A model generated the notes under the pieces. The model had not been told where the DNA came from. It ran no database searches and saw nothing but the letters and a program-made list of their open reading frames with translations. From Pristionchus mayeri (Eukaryota; Nematoda; Chromadorea; Rhabditida; Neodiplogasteridae), in assembly GCA_036245805.1 (NCBI GenBank), contig BTRK01000006.1:48601257-48665256 (forward strand): 64,000 nucleotides of DNA. Reading direction: 5' to 3'. The position numbers and the translations under genes were made by a program. Of this stretch, positions 24,087 through 35,640 are shown in pieces; the first letter of the stretch is position 1, and the number at the start of each line of letters is the position of its first letter.

Positions 24087-25090
24087 ATGCCTGACAGTCA
24101 TTTCAATTTCGAAAAGCCCAAGATAGTGAATATACTGAAGGAAATCTATAGCAGAGGACGAGGATATGTGAGGATGGGAAATGAAAAGGTCAAGATCGAT
24201 GTAGAAAGAGGAGTCAGGCAAGGTGATCCTTTGTCCCCACACATATTCAATGCTGTCTTGGAAGAATGCATGAATAAGTTGGATTGGGAGAGATATGGAG
24301 TCAACATTGATGGAAAGAAATTGCATCATTTACGATATGCAGATGATGTAGTTCTGATCTCACATGACCCAATCGAATTGAAAAACATGGTCGACGACTT
24401 ATGCCGAGAAAGTAAAAAAGCTGGTCTCATTGTGAATAAGAAAAAGACAGTCGGGATGACAAACAGAACTCAAAGTGCGCTGCTGATTGATGGTGAACCT
24501 CTGATTTATGTGAACTACTTCATCTACCTCGGCATCCGAGTTTCCTTTGATCAAAATCTCATGTTAGAAGTGAACCGACGAATTGGAAGTGCCTGGAAAG
24601 GATTTAATCGATTCTTTGCCTTCCTGACAAATCGACGAATTGAGATGGGATTCAAAGCGAGAGTATACAAGATGTGCGTTGAACCCGCTTTCCTATATGG
24701 GAGCGAGCTATGGAATACAACAAAGAAGATAAGGAACCGTCTAATTGTTGCTCAGAGATCAATGATGAGGAAAATGGCCGGAGTTACTAGATTTGACAGG
24801 AGAACGAACCAATGGCTATCACAGAAAGTGCCTATCCCGGATGTCAGAGTACAGTCAACGTACAGGAAATGGAATCTAGCTAGACGTCTTTCGTTACTAA
24901 ATGATGATAGATGGACGAAGAGAGTTATGGAGTGGACGCCCCTTGATCGTGTAAGACCTACAGGGAGACCTAAGACAAGATGGCGCGATGACATGACTCG
25001 TCAATGTGGAGCTGGCTGGAGCAGCATGTGCAGAAGAGACCCCGACCTATGGAACACGAGCATCATTCAACAGGCCCAGACCCCTATGTA
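24087..25090 (+). pseudogene. 5'-truncated RTE-type reverse transcriptase
   Basis: One open frame (370 residues to 25,199) beginning inside the reverse transcriptase domain. Fingers/palm motif RGVRQGDPLSP (about residues 49-59), catalytic RYADDVVLIS (about 88-97), then the thumb and the C-terminal GRPKTRWRDDM with a Trp-rich tail typical of RTE/BovB-like LINEs. The endonuclease and first RT motifs are absent, as expected of a 5'-truncated insertion. Sequence after about 25,090 (FAILYEAV...) reads into the next repeat and is not LINE. Confidence 0.9.
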
Positions 25091-25204
25091 TATGTGCTTG
25101 GGCTCATACTATTTTTTTGCAATTTTATATGAGGCCGTTCGCCTAAGTTTCGACCAAAGGTCGGGACAGCAAAAAAAACTCGATTTCACGAAGCAATGAG
25201 TTTT

Positions 25205-25995
25205 GGGGTAATTGAAGGTGATGAAAACGATGGACACATTCATTTTGTCGCCAGAGTCGCCGTTGGCTTCAGACGACATCACGTGGAAAACAGGTTGTTT
25301 GCGTATATCGTCCCTCTGAAAAGTGCTAAAATTACGTGAATAAGGTTTCCGGGGTAGAATTTCATGCTGATTCCTATCCAATTCATGTTTCACGAATTAT
25401 TAAAATAATTTTTAAAAATTCAACTTTTCGTATGCTCAATATCGAGCCAAATGAGTTACATGGTTGGAACCGGAATGACGAGTAGATTCAGAATCTAAAA
25501 TTTCATCGATTTTCTCCATAGGCTTTTCGAAATTGAAATGAAAATGTGAGTAGAAATCGAGCGAAATCGGCGCGCCTCTTTTCTCCTTCCGCTCGTTCCC
25601 TCTGTGCTCTCTCGCACCACCACGCTCTCTCGCCTCTTCCTCGCTAGGGAAGAGGGGGATAGAGGAGTGCCGAATCGTTTACCTCCGTTCTCTATTCACA
25701 TTTTCATTTCAATTTCGAAAAGCCTATTGAGAAAATCGATGAAATTTGAGATTCTGAATCTACTCGTCACGCCGGTTTCAACCATGTAACTAATTTGGCT
25801 CGTAACTCATTATTTTTAAAAAAATTAAGTGGATAGGCGTAATCAGCATGAAATTCTACCCAGGAAACCTTATTCACGTAATTTTGGCACTTTCCGGAGG
25901 GGCGATATACTAAAAAAACTGGTTTCGACGTGACGATGGAGCCAATGGCGACCCTGTGAGCAAAATGGATGTGTCCACCGTTTTAGTACCTTCAA
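25205..25995. repeat. Foldback element (~790 bp)
   Basis: Arms 25,205-25,560 and 25,680-25,995 pair (GTAGAATTTCATGCTGATT and complement; AAGGTTTCCGGGG / CCAGGAAACCTT). Loop 25,565-25,670 is rich in CTCTC words. Confidence 0.8.
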
Positions 25996-26439
25996 CACGG
26001 CCCCTGGAGCATCGACATAGGACTTTCGAAAACGTCCGTGCGCTGCAAAATAATTTCACACTAAACGCAGTAGCGGAGATTTGTAAACCGGTTTTTTCAT
26101 TGCCAGAGTAAAGAGAATTAAAAGAAAAACCCTATTAAAAGTAAGCCACATAATATAGAGAAATAGTGAAACATTTATCAACGTGATGAACATAGAAAAA
26201 TAAAAAAGAACTGTCGAATCGCAAAGTGATCGCCTGAAAATTAAGTGATTTTCAGGATTTTTCACGCACAATCAGGCAATCTCACTGTACTGTTTTAAAC
26301 GCGCGCGCGTTTTGATTGATGCCTGCGGACGTTTTCATTTTCCTTATTTCGATCCTCCGGGGCCTTCAATTACCACAAAACTCATTGTTACCGAAAATCG
26401 AGTTTTGTACAGTCCCGGAACCTTCCGGATCTGCTCGAT
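25996..26439. other. No gene seen
   Basis: AT-rich; only short frames, none recognised. Confidence 0.3.
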
Positions 26440-26832
26440 TCTTGGGCAAACGGCCTCATATGAGGCGAATCGCGAGAGAATCGACCATTTGAAGGGGGTC
26501 AGCGGCGGTAGGATTCAAGTTTGCTCGATTCCCCTATAATTTTGGTGTTAAGTACTTTGAATGATGCTCTTTAAAACTGCGTCGAGATTCAGAAGGCTAA
26601 ACTTGGTACTATCACTTTCCGACTGTCAAATCGCGCTCACATAAATGATCATAACATCGTTAAAAATATAGCTAGAAGTCCGTTCTTTTTTTTAAAGAAA
26701 GCTACCACCATACTCTACAACTTTATCTAGACGACATCATTCCTGGTCCTCATCCTGGTGCGGCGCGGTCGGGTGACCCAAAAGTGACGTAACTTTTCAA
26801 ATCGGAAATACCTTTTGGGTTATCATGCTTAA
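26440..26832. repeat. FB-1 copy 3, left part, cut by Kolobok-1
   Basis: Reverse complement of the 1,300-1,700 module (CGCGAGAGAATCGACCATTT, then CATCCTGGTGCGG) up to CATGCTTAA. The rest of the element resumes at 36,423 with TTAAGTTGTAGTACATA. Copy 1 has the uninterrupted junction CATGCTTAAGTTGTAGTAC near 112. Confidence 0.9.
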
Positions 26833-27290
26833 AGGGATCCGGACATCAAAAATCAAGTGTGCCTTAAATTGCGTTTCATCCACCCCTTAGTTAAATGCAA
26901 TAAACTAAAAAAATTGAAAAAATTATTTAAGCAATAAAAATAAATAATTAAATATATAGTGTATTACTGTGGTAGCGTGTAAATTCGACGTTTCAAAAAA
27001 TTCAAAAAATATATATTAAAATTACTGTATTGGAAGCATCTTGATTATCGGTTTTCAGATCGGCTGGCCGGCCGTCTTCTTCGGCAGTTTCTTTGCTTTC
27101 TTTTTCTTTTTTTCAGTTATTTATGTTGTATTTCACTGTTTTGTGGCCTGAATTGTATTAGAAAAGAGGTCGGTCATGTATAATGCGGTTAGTGAAGTAA
27201 TCCGCCCCTACTGAATAGCGAACGAGCGTTTTCTGATCGCTTCATATTCATTCTAATTGCACGATTCTTGCTTACATTTGCTATCAGTGC

Positions 27291-30200
27291 ATGGCTACGG
27301 TTAACTGCTCCGCCTGCCCTCGTTGTTCCCACCAATGCCGCAAGATTCCCGACATTGCTGGGATGGGAAGGGAATGGCTGCTCCGCCTGAACCTCATCGA
27401 GGATGAGTTCGAGCTGCTGCAAGAGAAGGTTGCTAGGATTCAAGCAGAGGGGAGGCGAGCGTGGCTCTGCCCGAACCACTTCAAAGGAAGAAACCACCTG
27501 GACCGCGAAGGCCCTGAAGACGTGAGTCATAATGTATTTCACCTATTGGACATACTGTCACCGTTATCAGGGCCTCTCGGTTGTATAATCCAATGCTGAA
27601 TCGATAAAAAGCTCTTTCTTGTTTTGTAATTGATCATCGAATTTGCCGTTTGCTTCACTACGCGTTTTTTTTAGCATCGTCAGAAGGGAGAAGAGCCTCC
27701 GAGGCTCAATGAGGAGAGCGATGTACAGGTACAGGGCACAATTATTTACTTCCGAAAGACATTCGAATACTCTTATGCCCTGGGGAGGCCGAATAATATA
27801 CAATCCCTGAGGAGGCAATAAAACACACATACATGCACAAGACTATGTGACATTCCAGCCCGGAGTCTTTCAGCTAGAGCCAGCTCCTACCGTAGAGGCC
27901 ATGGTCGATGCCATGTCTGACCTACTTTTCCCATCGCCTCAACGCACCCAGTCTGGAGTATCTGGAGCATCTGGAGTACGTGCAACAATACCATTTGAAA
28001 TATTTATTCAATTATGAAAGCTAGAAATTGAACGAATAGAGAAAGATCAAACAACAGAACAGTGAAACGTTGATCATTGATTAGATTTCAAACAAATATT
28101 ACCCCTTTTCACGAACTGACACGTGCCCTGATCACTAGTAGACGCACTAGAGTGTACAAAAGTGAGAGAGCGCCACCTGGCAGATTCTTGACTAGTGGTT
28201 GTTTTGTTCACGAATTGGCTCCCTTCATTACTTGTGCTCTCTAACAGTAATAGTCGGTGAGAGAAAACGCAAACGAACTGAAGAGAGCATGCGAAGTCAT
28301 TTCCCCCGTGGCACGAAAATTGAATTTCTGCCGAACTAGGCCACGCTCTATCACATTGTAATATGGTGGAATAGTACATGAAACCAGAACACAAAACAAC
28401 AATTTTAGAACGGTAAAACTTATAATTCCCTATTACAATATAGCGAGTATTATTTACATCATTTCAGTCCTACATCCGATCTCAAGAAACGACCAACACC
28501 GAAGTGACCTCTGAGACGGGTGTTCAATGTGGTCCCCCTACCCCACCCAGTCACGACTACTTCCTAGTGAAGAAAGAATGCCTTCTTTCCCTCTTCACTC
28601 GTTGCCACCAGTGTGGGAAGAAGGAGATCGAGGAGGGCACATTCAAGTGCCGCACCGTAGGCTCGGCACTGGTCCTGCAATGGGAGTGTTTAGTGTGCGA
28701 GAGAGAAGTCGAGTGGCATTCTCAGCCTATGGTCGAAAGATACTTCGAGGGAAACCTCAAGTTGACTTCGGCCGTCCACACTACTTCTGTATCCCGCCCG
28801 GTTAGTCCATATAACTATGTTGAAAAAACAGAACAACCTAGTCCCAATGGCCGTAAAGTACAGTAGCCCGGAAACTGAATTCAGAGATTCCTGGACATGG
28901 GCAAGCTAATCGGTCTCGCACTTCCCTCTGAGCGGACAATGCGATGACAGCTCAAACGGATTGTGGTTCCCGCTGTGGATAAGGTCTTCATCAGACACAT
29001 GAAACAAGCTGAGGCCACCGTGCGAACGTCCAACATAGTTAGTGAATACTCCTTGCATTACTGCTGTTATGCCCTCCCTACATCCCTTCGACAGCCCTCC
29101 CCCCCCCCTCTCACCTGATCTCCTTCTTCTTCATCTCCCCGGCGAGGCAGCCTTCGCTGCCCACCCTCAATTGTTTCAATGAGGGGATCTACCCACTACC
29201 CCTGATTTCCCCCACCTTTGGTAGTGATCCACCATACTTCTCGCGTTCGAAAGTAGCCGAGCTCCAGACCCTGTAAAGCATAAATGTGTTAGGTATACTG
29301 TAGCATCTGAAATGACCGAGGGATACGGTAGGTATAGTAGTGATTTACAGTACGACACAATCGCAATCATTTCAAATTTCGAATTTCAGGCAGGCATTGG
29401 CATCGCAGTCGATGGGCGGTATTCCCATGTGGGCCGAACGGCACCCAATTGCACCGTTCCCTTCGTGGACATCGAGAGTAATCTCATCGTCCACGTCAAG
29501 AATATGCATAAGGATATGCCGGGGATAGGTAGTGTTAGTTGGAGTGAGTAATGATTATGTCCTTCTATTCCAGATGGGGTGAGTGGTCGTATGGTCAAGG
29601 AGGGAGTGAGGATGGGGCTGAGGGAACTGCAGGCGAAGCAACTCGTGGTTAGTCATCAACAAACACTGACCCATAATATACAAACTAGGAATGGTTTTTC
29701 AATGAATGGTTTATTTCATTCTCCTCCGATCGGATCGGTGAGAGATCATTGAGAAGTAAGAGTCATTTGGTGATAAACCATTCCTAATTGAAACGGGAAC
29801 CATGCTGGTTTGCTTTAGATCACATCGCTCGTATCTGACAATGATGCCAAGATATCCAAAATGATGCGTGATCTCTTTCCTGGAATTCAGCATCACTTGG
29901 ACTTCTGGCACATTGTCAAGAATCTGAACAAGGCGCTTCGCGAGGTACTCAAAATAACTTAGTTGACACAACAATATACTCAGAATATAGTATAGCACAA
30001 ATAGCAATATTTGCATTCAGCTAACAAAGCGCAAAGACTGCCCCCGCATCGAGCACTGGCGACGCGAGCTGATCGACCACTGCTACTTCGTCCATGGAAA
30101 GTTCGAGAAGGACAGGACGAAGGGAGTAGAATACATGAAAAGTTCGCTCGCTCACGTCGCTGGGTAGCATAAGAATTTTGAGAAGGTTAGCATGAATGTT

Positions 30201-31490
30201 GGAATGATTAATGAGCAGTATTAGTACACATTAGTACCCATGCACGTTAATAAATATGTACTTCAGGTCCCCTTCTTGAAAGGTATCAGCGAATGCCTCC
30301 ACGATGCTCTCCCCGATGCTTCAGATCACGAGATCGATCCGAAAAGCGCTGAGTTCGCTCATCTGAAGGAGGTCATCCTCAAGCCTTCCTTCATCCTCGC
30401 CCTGGAACGAGCCTCCCCCAAGAAGAACACGTCACCATGCGAATGGTTTAACAGCTTGCTGAACATCTACGCGCCCAAGCGGATAGCCAGGTTAGTAATC
30501 AATACCGTCATTACCTCCACTAATTGAAACGTCTAATATCCAGTTATTAACTCATCTATTTAGTTCGGCTGTGGCTTACGAGGATAAGGTGAGGATAAGA
30601 AGATGGGGGTGTTGCACCACAACACCATTGCGATGGCAGGCGTGCTCGGAGTGAGAAAGGAGAAGTCCTCCTACCAGACAAGAGCAAAGGGTAGAGAGGC
30701 AAAGTGTGTGAAGAGGAAGATGGAATCAGTGGACCAGTACTGGAGGAGAGAAGTTAGTATATTCAAACTAAATTAGTTCATCGAGCTATGCCGAAATTGT
30801 TAACAAAAAAAATATGTCTAACTAATATCTTGTCAGGTCTGGGATGAGGTGGAAGGAGTGGTCCGTGAGATGAAGGATGCTTCATTCCTCAAGAGGAAGG
30901 GAATCCCCGACTCCAATCGCTACATGGCTGCTCTCTATGCCGATGAGGAGGAGTCGGAAGGCGATTCGAAGGGAGATGAGAGCGATGTCTCCATTGAGTA
31001 CGGAGCGGCATACGGAGAGGATGTCGATTCAGACTCCAATCCAATCGCCCCCTCCGAGGACGATTCGGAGCACGAGGAAGGAGATGATACAGGCGAGTCC
31101 CGAGTAGAAGAAGTGCCAGTGGGAGAGGAGGGAGCTGAGGTAGTGGATGCCTCCTCTGGACCAGACTGGGATGAGGGAGAAGATGAGAAGAAGGTCGCCG
31201 GTGTTGGGAGTGGACGAGGAAGAGGAAGTGGAAGAGGGCGAGGGAGAGGACCTCGGCGAGGCCGCGGCAGGGGAAGAGGAGCATCCAGTGGGAAGGGAAG
31301 AGAGAAAGCTGATCGAGAGACGGAAGGAGAAGACGAGGAAGAGCCATCTACGAAGCAGGGAAGGAAGAGGAAAGCGAAGAGAGGGCAGGAAGATGGAGAA
31401 GATGGAGAAGATGAGGGATCCGACGGCGACTCGACGTACGAGCCACCCAAGAGAGGGCGAGGAAGAGGGCGAGGGAAGAAGCAAGCATAG
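27291..31490 (+). pseudogene. Kolobok-type THAP-DDE transposase, 12 exons, disabled
   Basis: Exons by splice sites and phase: 27,291-27,521; 27,675-27,728; 27,859-27,975; 28,468-28,800; 28,885-29,037; 29,390-29,528; 29,574-29,647; 29,819-29,944; 30,021-30,185; 30,267-30,490; 30,564-30,752; 30,837-31,490. Exon 1 is THAP-like (CSAC … W29 … C60 and H63 in LCPNHF). Exon 4 has paired CxxC motifs (CHQC, CLVC). Catalytic signatures: VDGRYS (exon 6), SDND and HHLDFWH (exon 8), CEWFNSLLNIYAPKR (exon 10). The exon layout matches the 57,216-60,207 homologue; exon 5 here and exon 6 there are both 153 bases. Damage: TGA at 28,945-28,947, TAG at 30,165-30,167, and an 11-base tandem duplication (30,580-30,590) that shifts exon 11; without it the frame continues KMGVLHHN as in the homologue. 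The last exon adds a long acidic and Arg/Gly-rich tail. Confidence 0.85.
28205..28300. repeat. Possible hairpin H6 in transposase intron 3
   Basis: GGCTCCCTTCATTACTTGTG...CTCTCTA pairs loosely with GAGAGAAAACGCAAACGAAC...GAAGAGAGC around AGTCGGT. It shares the inner words of H1-H5; outer pairing is weak. Confidence 0.4.
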
Positions 31491-31816
31491 GTGGGGGTAG
31501 AGGGTAGGGATCATGCAGGGTTCGTGCGTTATTGTTAGGATAGACATACAGTGAAACACTTGTTTAATCTCCATTTTCATACTTACTTGACGTGTGGTGT
31601 TGTTGATGTTGTTGTTGTTGCATTGTCCCATCGTCGTCTGGATGGCGCGTCTTTGATCTGCAAAAAATGGAATCGTTGTGAGAATTTATTAAATTGATTA
31701 TGGATGAGACACATTTCAAACATCTTTAGACTCTTCTGTGCTCTATACTAAATACGTAGCAGAGACTAACCAACAGACTGAGGGACACAACCATAGATGT
31801 GCGGGACTTGTATCGG

Positions 31817-32200
31817 GGGGGGGGGGGGGGGGGGGTGCCCATCCGGATGGGTATCCCCCCCTCGACGTATAGGGGTCATGGTCAAAAATCGATCGGTAGG
31901 TCAAGACTAAGTACCGTAACCAATCGATAGTACAGTACACCCTGATACCGTATATGGATACCGTAACCCGCGAATATCGGAAACTAACTTTATTTTTAAA
32001 AACTCCTGGTACCGTGCCCAATCGATTGTACAGTACCCATGTCACTACCGTAACCCAGTTACATGGGTCAGATCCAGTTCCAGGGTGTACTGTACAATCG
32101 ATTGGTTACGGTACTTAGTCTTGACCTACCGACCGATTTTTTTACCATGACCCCCTATACGTCGAAGGGGGGTGCCCTCCCCCCCCCCCCCCCGATTACG
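31817..32200. repeat. Short foldback with GGGTCATGGTC arms and poly-G/C ends
   Basis: Arms 31,860-31,945 and 32,085-32,170 pair (CGACGTATAGGGGTCATGGT and complement; GTACCGTAACCAATCGAT). A run of about 21 G (31,817-31,837) on the left and about 16 C near 32,180 on the right. Terminal words match the FB-4 arms at 20,380-20,410. Confidence 0.75.
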
Positions 32201-32984
32201 GTATCCCCATACCGTAAGCAAAGTACGGTACTTAGGGAACGGTGCAGTCATGAGCTACTCCTACTCTACACTTGTGAGTATACATTAAATCAAATTCAAG
32301 ATTCTGCAAACATAAAAATAAAAAAAGTAAAGCACCAAGGTATTCGGGATAATCTTACTGAGGGGACTCAGCCATCTCCTGATTGAAGCATGCAGAGAAG
32401 GGGTGTGCCTGGTAGAAGCGCACCAGTTCGTAATCGATGTTCATGTTTCTGGAAAGAAGACGTAATGAAACATTTGCCAAGACGTGATAAGCTATGCGGT
32501 TGACTGGCGATCGTAGGATTCAGGGTTGTTTTCGTACTCCCTCATTCCAGTGTTATTGCTCATGTGCAAGTATTGTATCAAAGGCTAGTCCCATGATCGC
32601 CGTCAGGAGTAAACGAACTTTAGCAACCAGATCTCACCTGAACTTCCTGAGCATGTCGATCATCTCCGCCTGCTTCATCTCTTCATATTGCTGATTAGCT
32701 TGGTTCGCACTTCCCCAGAATCGAGCATCGGCTCAGCACGAGCGGTCTAAAACAAAAGAGATTGTGGGAAAATGAAGAAATAACAAATTAGGAAAACGAA
32801 CAACGAAAACATTGAAACGATCTTACTGGAGAGCAGCTGGTAATCTCGAGACGATCATCCTCGACAGCGACGAGACCAGTGAGTAGTCCCTGGCAAGCCT
32901 CACCAGCAACCTTAACAACAAGAATAAATGGAGAAATTCAGGCTCGACATACTTCACTCATGCCAGCGCACAGTTCTCTGTCTA

Positions 32985-34275
32985 CAGGGTGTCCAAAAAG
33001 TATTGTTACACTTTTGAAACGCGAATTTTTTTAACATGTAGGTCGAGTTGTCAAAACCTGTAATAACACGTTTGAGCCCACCCTTCGGTGCGTTGAGGGA
33101 ACCTACTAATTAGTTTCCCATAGTCATGGTTCGTCCAAATCGCTATCGTCAAACTATTATCAACCTTTGGACCCTCGGCGACCCCCCAGATTCCATCAGG
33201 AGGAAGCTTCGTATTTCCCGAATGACAGTCTATCGCACCATCTCCCGTTTCAAGCAGTTGGGCACTGCGAAGGACCGTCCAAGATCAGGAAGACCCAAGA
33301 CCGCTCTCACTCAGAAGAACAGGAGAATCGTGGAGAAGAGAGTGAATCGCAATGCCAAACGATCCATCAGGAAGATGGCTAAGGATCTCAAGATCTCCAA
33401 AGGATCCGTGTGTGCCATCGTTCATTCTCTTCTCAAGTCCTACCCCTACAAGATGAGAAAGGGCCATGACCTCACTGATGTCCACAAGCAGAAGCGCCTG
33501 GAGAGATGCAAGCTGCTCCTTCAGCGGGCCGATCGTGGGGAGCACTTGACTACCGTTTACTCTGACGAGAAGCTGTTCTCAGTCGAGGAGGTCTACAACA
33601 GTCAGAACACCAGGATCATCGCCAAGTCTCCTCAGCAAGCTGACGCCAGAGGTAGAACCATCTCTCGCATTGCCCACCCCCAGGCACTGATGGTTTGGGC
33701 TGGTGTGTGCTCGACGGGCAAGACTCCTCTCGTGTTCGTGGATCCCGGGGTCAAGATCAACAAGGAGTACTACACCAGGGCAATTCTCCAGAAGGCTCTT
33801 CTCCCCTGGTCCCGCTCCCACTTCAAAGGGGCTCGCTGGACCTTCCAACAGGATTCAGCGCCTGCTCACTCGGCAAAAGTGACGCAGGCATGGTGTCGCG
33901 CCCATCTGCCCGACTTTATCTCGAGTGAGGAATGGCCCTCGAACTCCCCCGATCTCAACCCTCTGGACTTCAGCATTTGGTCAGTGTTGGAGAAGGAGGC
34001 CTGCTCTACTCGCCACAAGAACCGCGATTCCCTCAAGGCAGCCCTTCTCAAGGCATGGGAGAAGATCGACGTCCCTTACCTGCGGGCCGTCATCGACTCG
34101 GTCCCTCGTCGTCTCAGAGAGGTCATCGCGGCCAATGGAGGCCAGATCGAGTGATCGTGCATTGTTATGTTCATATGGTCACTGATAAATACTGTGCCCC
34201 GTTTGAGTTGTCTATGTTGCTTTTAAAGAAAGATACATGGTTTTATCCGTGTAACAATACTTTTTGGACACCCTG
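32985..34275 (+). mobile_element. maT element, copy 1 (1,291 bp, apparently intact)
   Basis: Perfect 27-bp terminal repeats beginning CAGGGTGTCCAAAAAGTATT, TA at 32,983-32,984 and 34,276-34,277. Inserted in the first exon of the captured eIF3h fragment, in the opposite orientation. Full-length transposase. Confidence 0.95.
33126..34154 (+). CDS. maT-family DD37D transposase
   Basis: 342 residues, uninterrupted, and the likely active cut-and-paste transposase of its element. Two N-terminal helix-turn-helix units (about residues 8-45 and 65-105) are linked by a GRPK motif at 55-58. Catalytic aspartates: D147 (VYSDEK), D243 (FQQDSAPAH) and D281 (NPLDFSIW). There are 37 residues between the last two, the maT spacing, and the last residue is Asp where Tc1 has Glu. 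Start chosen at the first ATG after the left terminus; MVRPNRYRQTI matches MTRPHQYRKSI in the broken copy at 18,318. Codon use is GC-richer than the surroundings. No damage seen. Confidence 0.93.
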   Translation: MVRPNRYRQTIINLWTLGDPPDSIRRKLRISRMTVYRTISRFKQLGTAKDRPRSGRPKTALTQKNRRIVEKRVNRNAKRSIRKMAKDLKISKGSVCAIVHSLLKSYPYKMRKGHDLTDVHKQKRLERCKLLLQRADRGEHLTTVYSDEKLFSVEEVYNSQNTRIIAKSPQQADARGRTISRIAHPQALMVWAGVCSTGKTPLVFVDPGVKINKEYYTRAILQKALLPWSRSHFKGARWTFQQDSAPAHSAKVTQAWCRAHLPDFISSEEWPSNSPDLNPLDFSIWSVLEKEACSTRHKNRDSLKAALLKAWEKIDVPYLRAVIDSVPRRLREVIAANGGQIE

Positions 34276-34627
34276 TACATGCTTGACGATCTTCATTAAG
34301 ACCAGAGAATCAATTTGAACTTAGTTCACGTTCGGGGCGGAGATTTGCGCCATCATGGTGGACCTGTAAATATAGACTGTGAGCAGTTCAAAGATAGAAA
34401 AGATCTCGCAACCAAACGGAAACATGATGATTTAACTATAATAAATATCAAATTCGCGATTTCATATTAGCGTGCCTTGCCAACACTAGCGTAAAAAGAT
34501 GCTAATAAGGAGAAGCTAATATATATCAGTGTATGCAACGCAAAACATGCAAGCATTTCTGATTGCCCAATGCAAGGAACAACTCAGTTTTCATACTACT
34601 CATTTCAATGGGCGTAGCCCAACAAAC

Positions 34628-35632
34628 CTAGAGGGAGGGGGGCGTCTCCTGCTTGACATCGGTCGCCGCCAGGAACTCCTTGCCGTTGGCGACGCCGATG
34701 TGGGCGCCCTCCCGCTTCACCAGTTCCTCTTTCGAGAGGATGTGCGCCTGTATTTTAAATAATTACATATAATTTTAAATGTTGACCAATAATGAAACGA
34801 CAAGCAAGTTGAATAATACACGTGCAAGTATAGTGTGGCTCGTGAGAGTACTCCCGAAGCAGCACTCTAGTAACGCAGTCTAGTTTCTTCAAATTCTCAC
34901 TCACTTTCTCGGTCGTTCCTCGGTCGGGCAGGTGGATGGTCTCGACCTTGACGAAGAAGTTGTACTTCATGTAGTCGGGATTCGTCAGCACCGCTCAGCA
35001 GTAGTGGTAGGAGTTCCAGGCCTCCTCGTGGATCGCCAGCGGTCCCTTGGGCGCGATCTTGAGGGTCAGCGTCGGGACCTAAACAATATAAAAATATTGA
35101 TTTATCGATTAAATATGCACTAATTAACGGATAATTAGCACTCACCTTCGACTGGAGGTGGTGGATCTTGTGCGTGTACTGGCCGCGGTCGTACGAGCCG
35201 TTGAAGAGCGCGTGGATAACTCATTTTTGAGCACCTACAAAACGGGATCGATAAGTAGAGGGAGCAGCTCATGACTGGTGGGGTGAGAAACGGAAACATG
35301 GAAGGCAGACGCGTAATTACATGGCGTGAGCGCGAGAATTGCGTCTATGGTAAACGCGGCAGAATTATTAGGTTTGGAACTCGGGAAAAGCGAGCGAGTT
35401 TCTGTATTTTTGTAAGCGGTCGGCAACATAAAATCTGGCCACATTTTTTCATTTGGCCCTAACAGACGAAGTGGAAAACACACCTTCCCCGCCGCCAGTT
35501 TCGGCCTTGCTCGCTTCTCCTCTACGGTCACTCCTCTACGGTCAGCGGAAGGACGGCATGGCTGAAACGGTTAAATAAAAAATATTAATAAAAAACAACA
35601 AAACAATCGTGGAAAACGCACTATTCCTTGAC
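34628..35632 (-). pseudogene. Phosphatidylinositol transfer protein gene fragment inside Kolobok-1
   Basis: Class I PITP-like N-terminal half, a cytosolic lipid exchanger in intact form. Exons: about 35,640-35,632 (end of VIVKEY), 35,561-35,484 (HAVLPLTVEE, a small tandem duplication and deletion, then EASKAETGGG), 35,234-35,146 (VLKNEL, then YDRGQYTHKIHHLQSK after a shift), 35,078-34,905 (VPTLTLKIAPKGPLAIHEEA, WNSYHYC, TGA at 34,995-34,997, AVLTNPDYMKYNFFVKVETI), 34,747-34,628 (AHILSKEELVKREGAHIGVA, ending in TAG). Splice sites and phases are mostly kept. The YTHKIxHLQSK and IHExAWN blocks are diagnostic. The last exon and the C-terminal half are missing or altered. Same orientation as eIF3h. 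Confidence 0.85.
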
Positions 35633-35640
35633 GATTACTC

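Larger units (their letters stand above)
31587..34363 (-). pseudogene. eIF3 subunit h gene fragment inside Kolobok-1
   Basis: Translation initiation factor 3h (MPN-domain subunit) pieces with introns. Exon 34,363-34,276 encodes MMAQISAPNVN, a TAA stop (34,321-34,323), then VQIDSLVLMKIVKHV. The same exon continues after the maT insertion from 32,984 as DRELCAGM. Exon 32,910-32,827: VAGEACQGLLTGLVAVEDDR then LEITSCSP. Exon 32,746-32,638: TARAEPMLDSGE, then after a frameshift QQYEEMKQAEMIDMLRKFR. Exon 32,448-32,359: NMNIDYELVRFYQAHPFSAC. These follow the order of eIF3h. A Gln-rich piece at 31,657-31,587 could be a later exon; this is uncertain. The rest of the gene is missing. Not functional: stop, frameshift, truncation and a transposon in the first exon. 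Confidence 0.82.

Noticed and set aside
24087..25199. A complete LINE ORF
   Set aside because: The endonuclease and first RT motifs are missing and the C-terminal ~35 residues run into unrelated sequence.
30889..31631. Large minus-strand and alternative frames over the transposase tail
   Set aside because: By-products of low-complexity acidic and RG coding sequence in the plus-strand exon.
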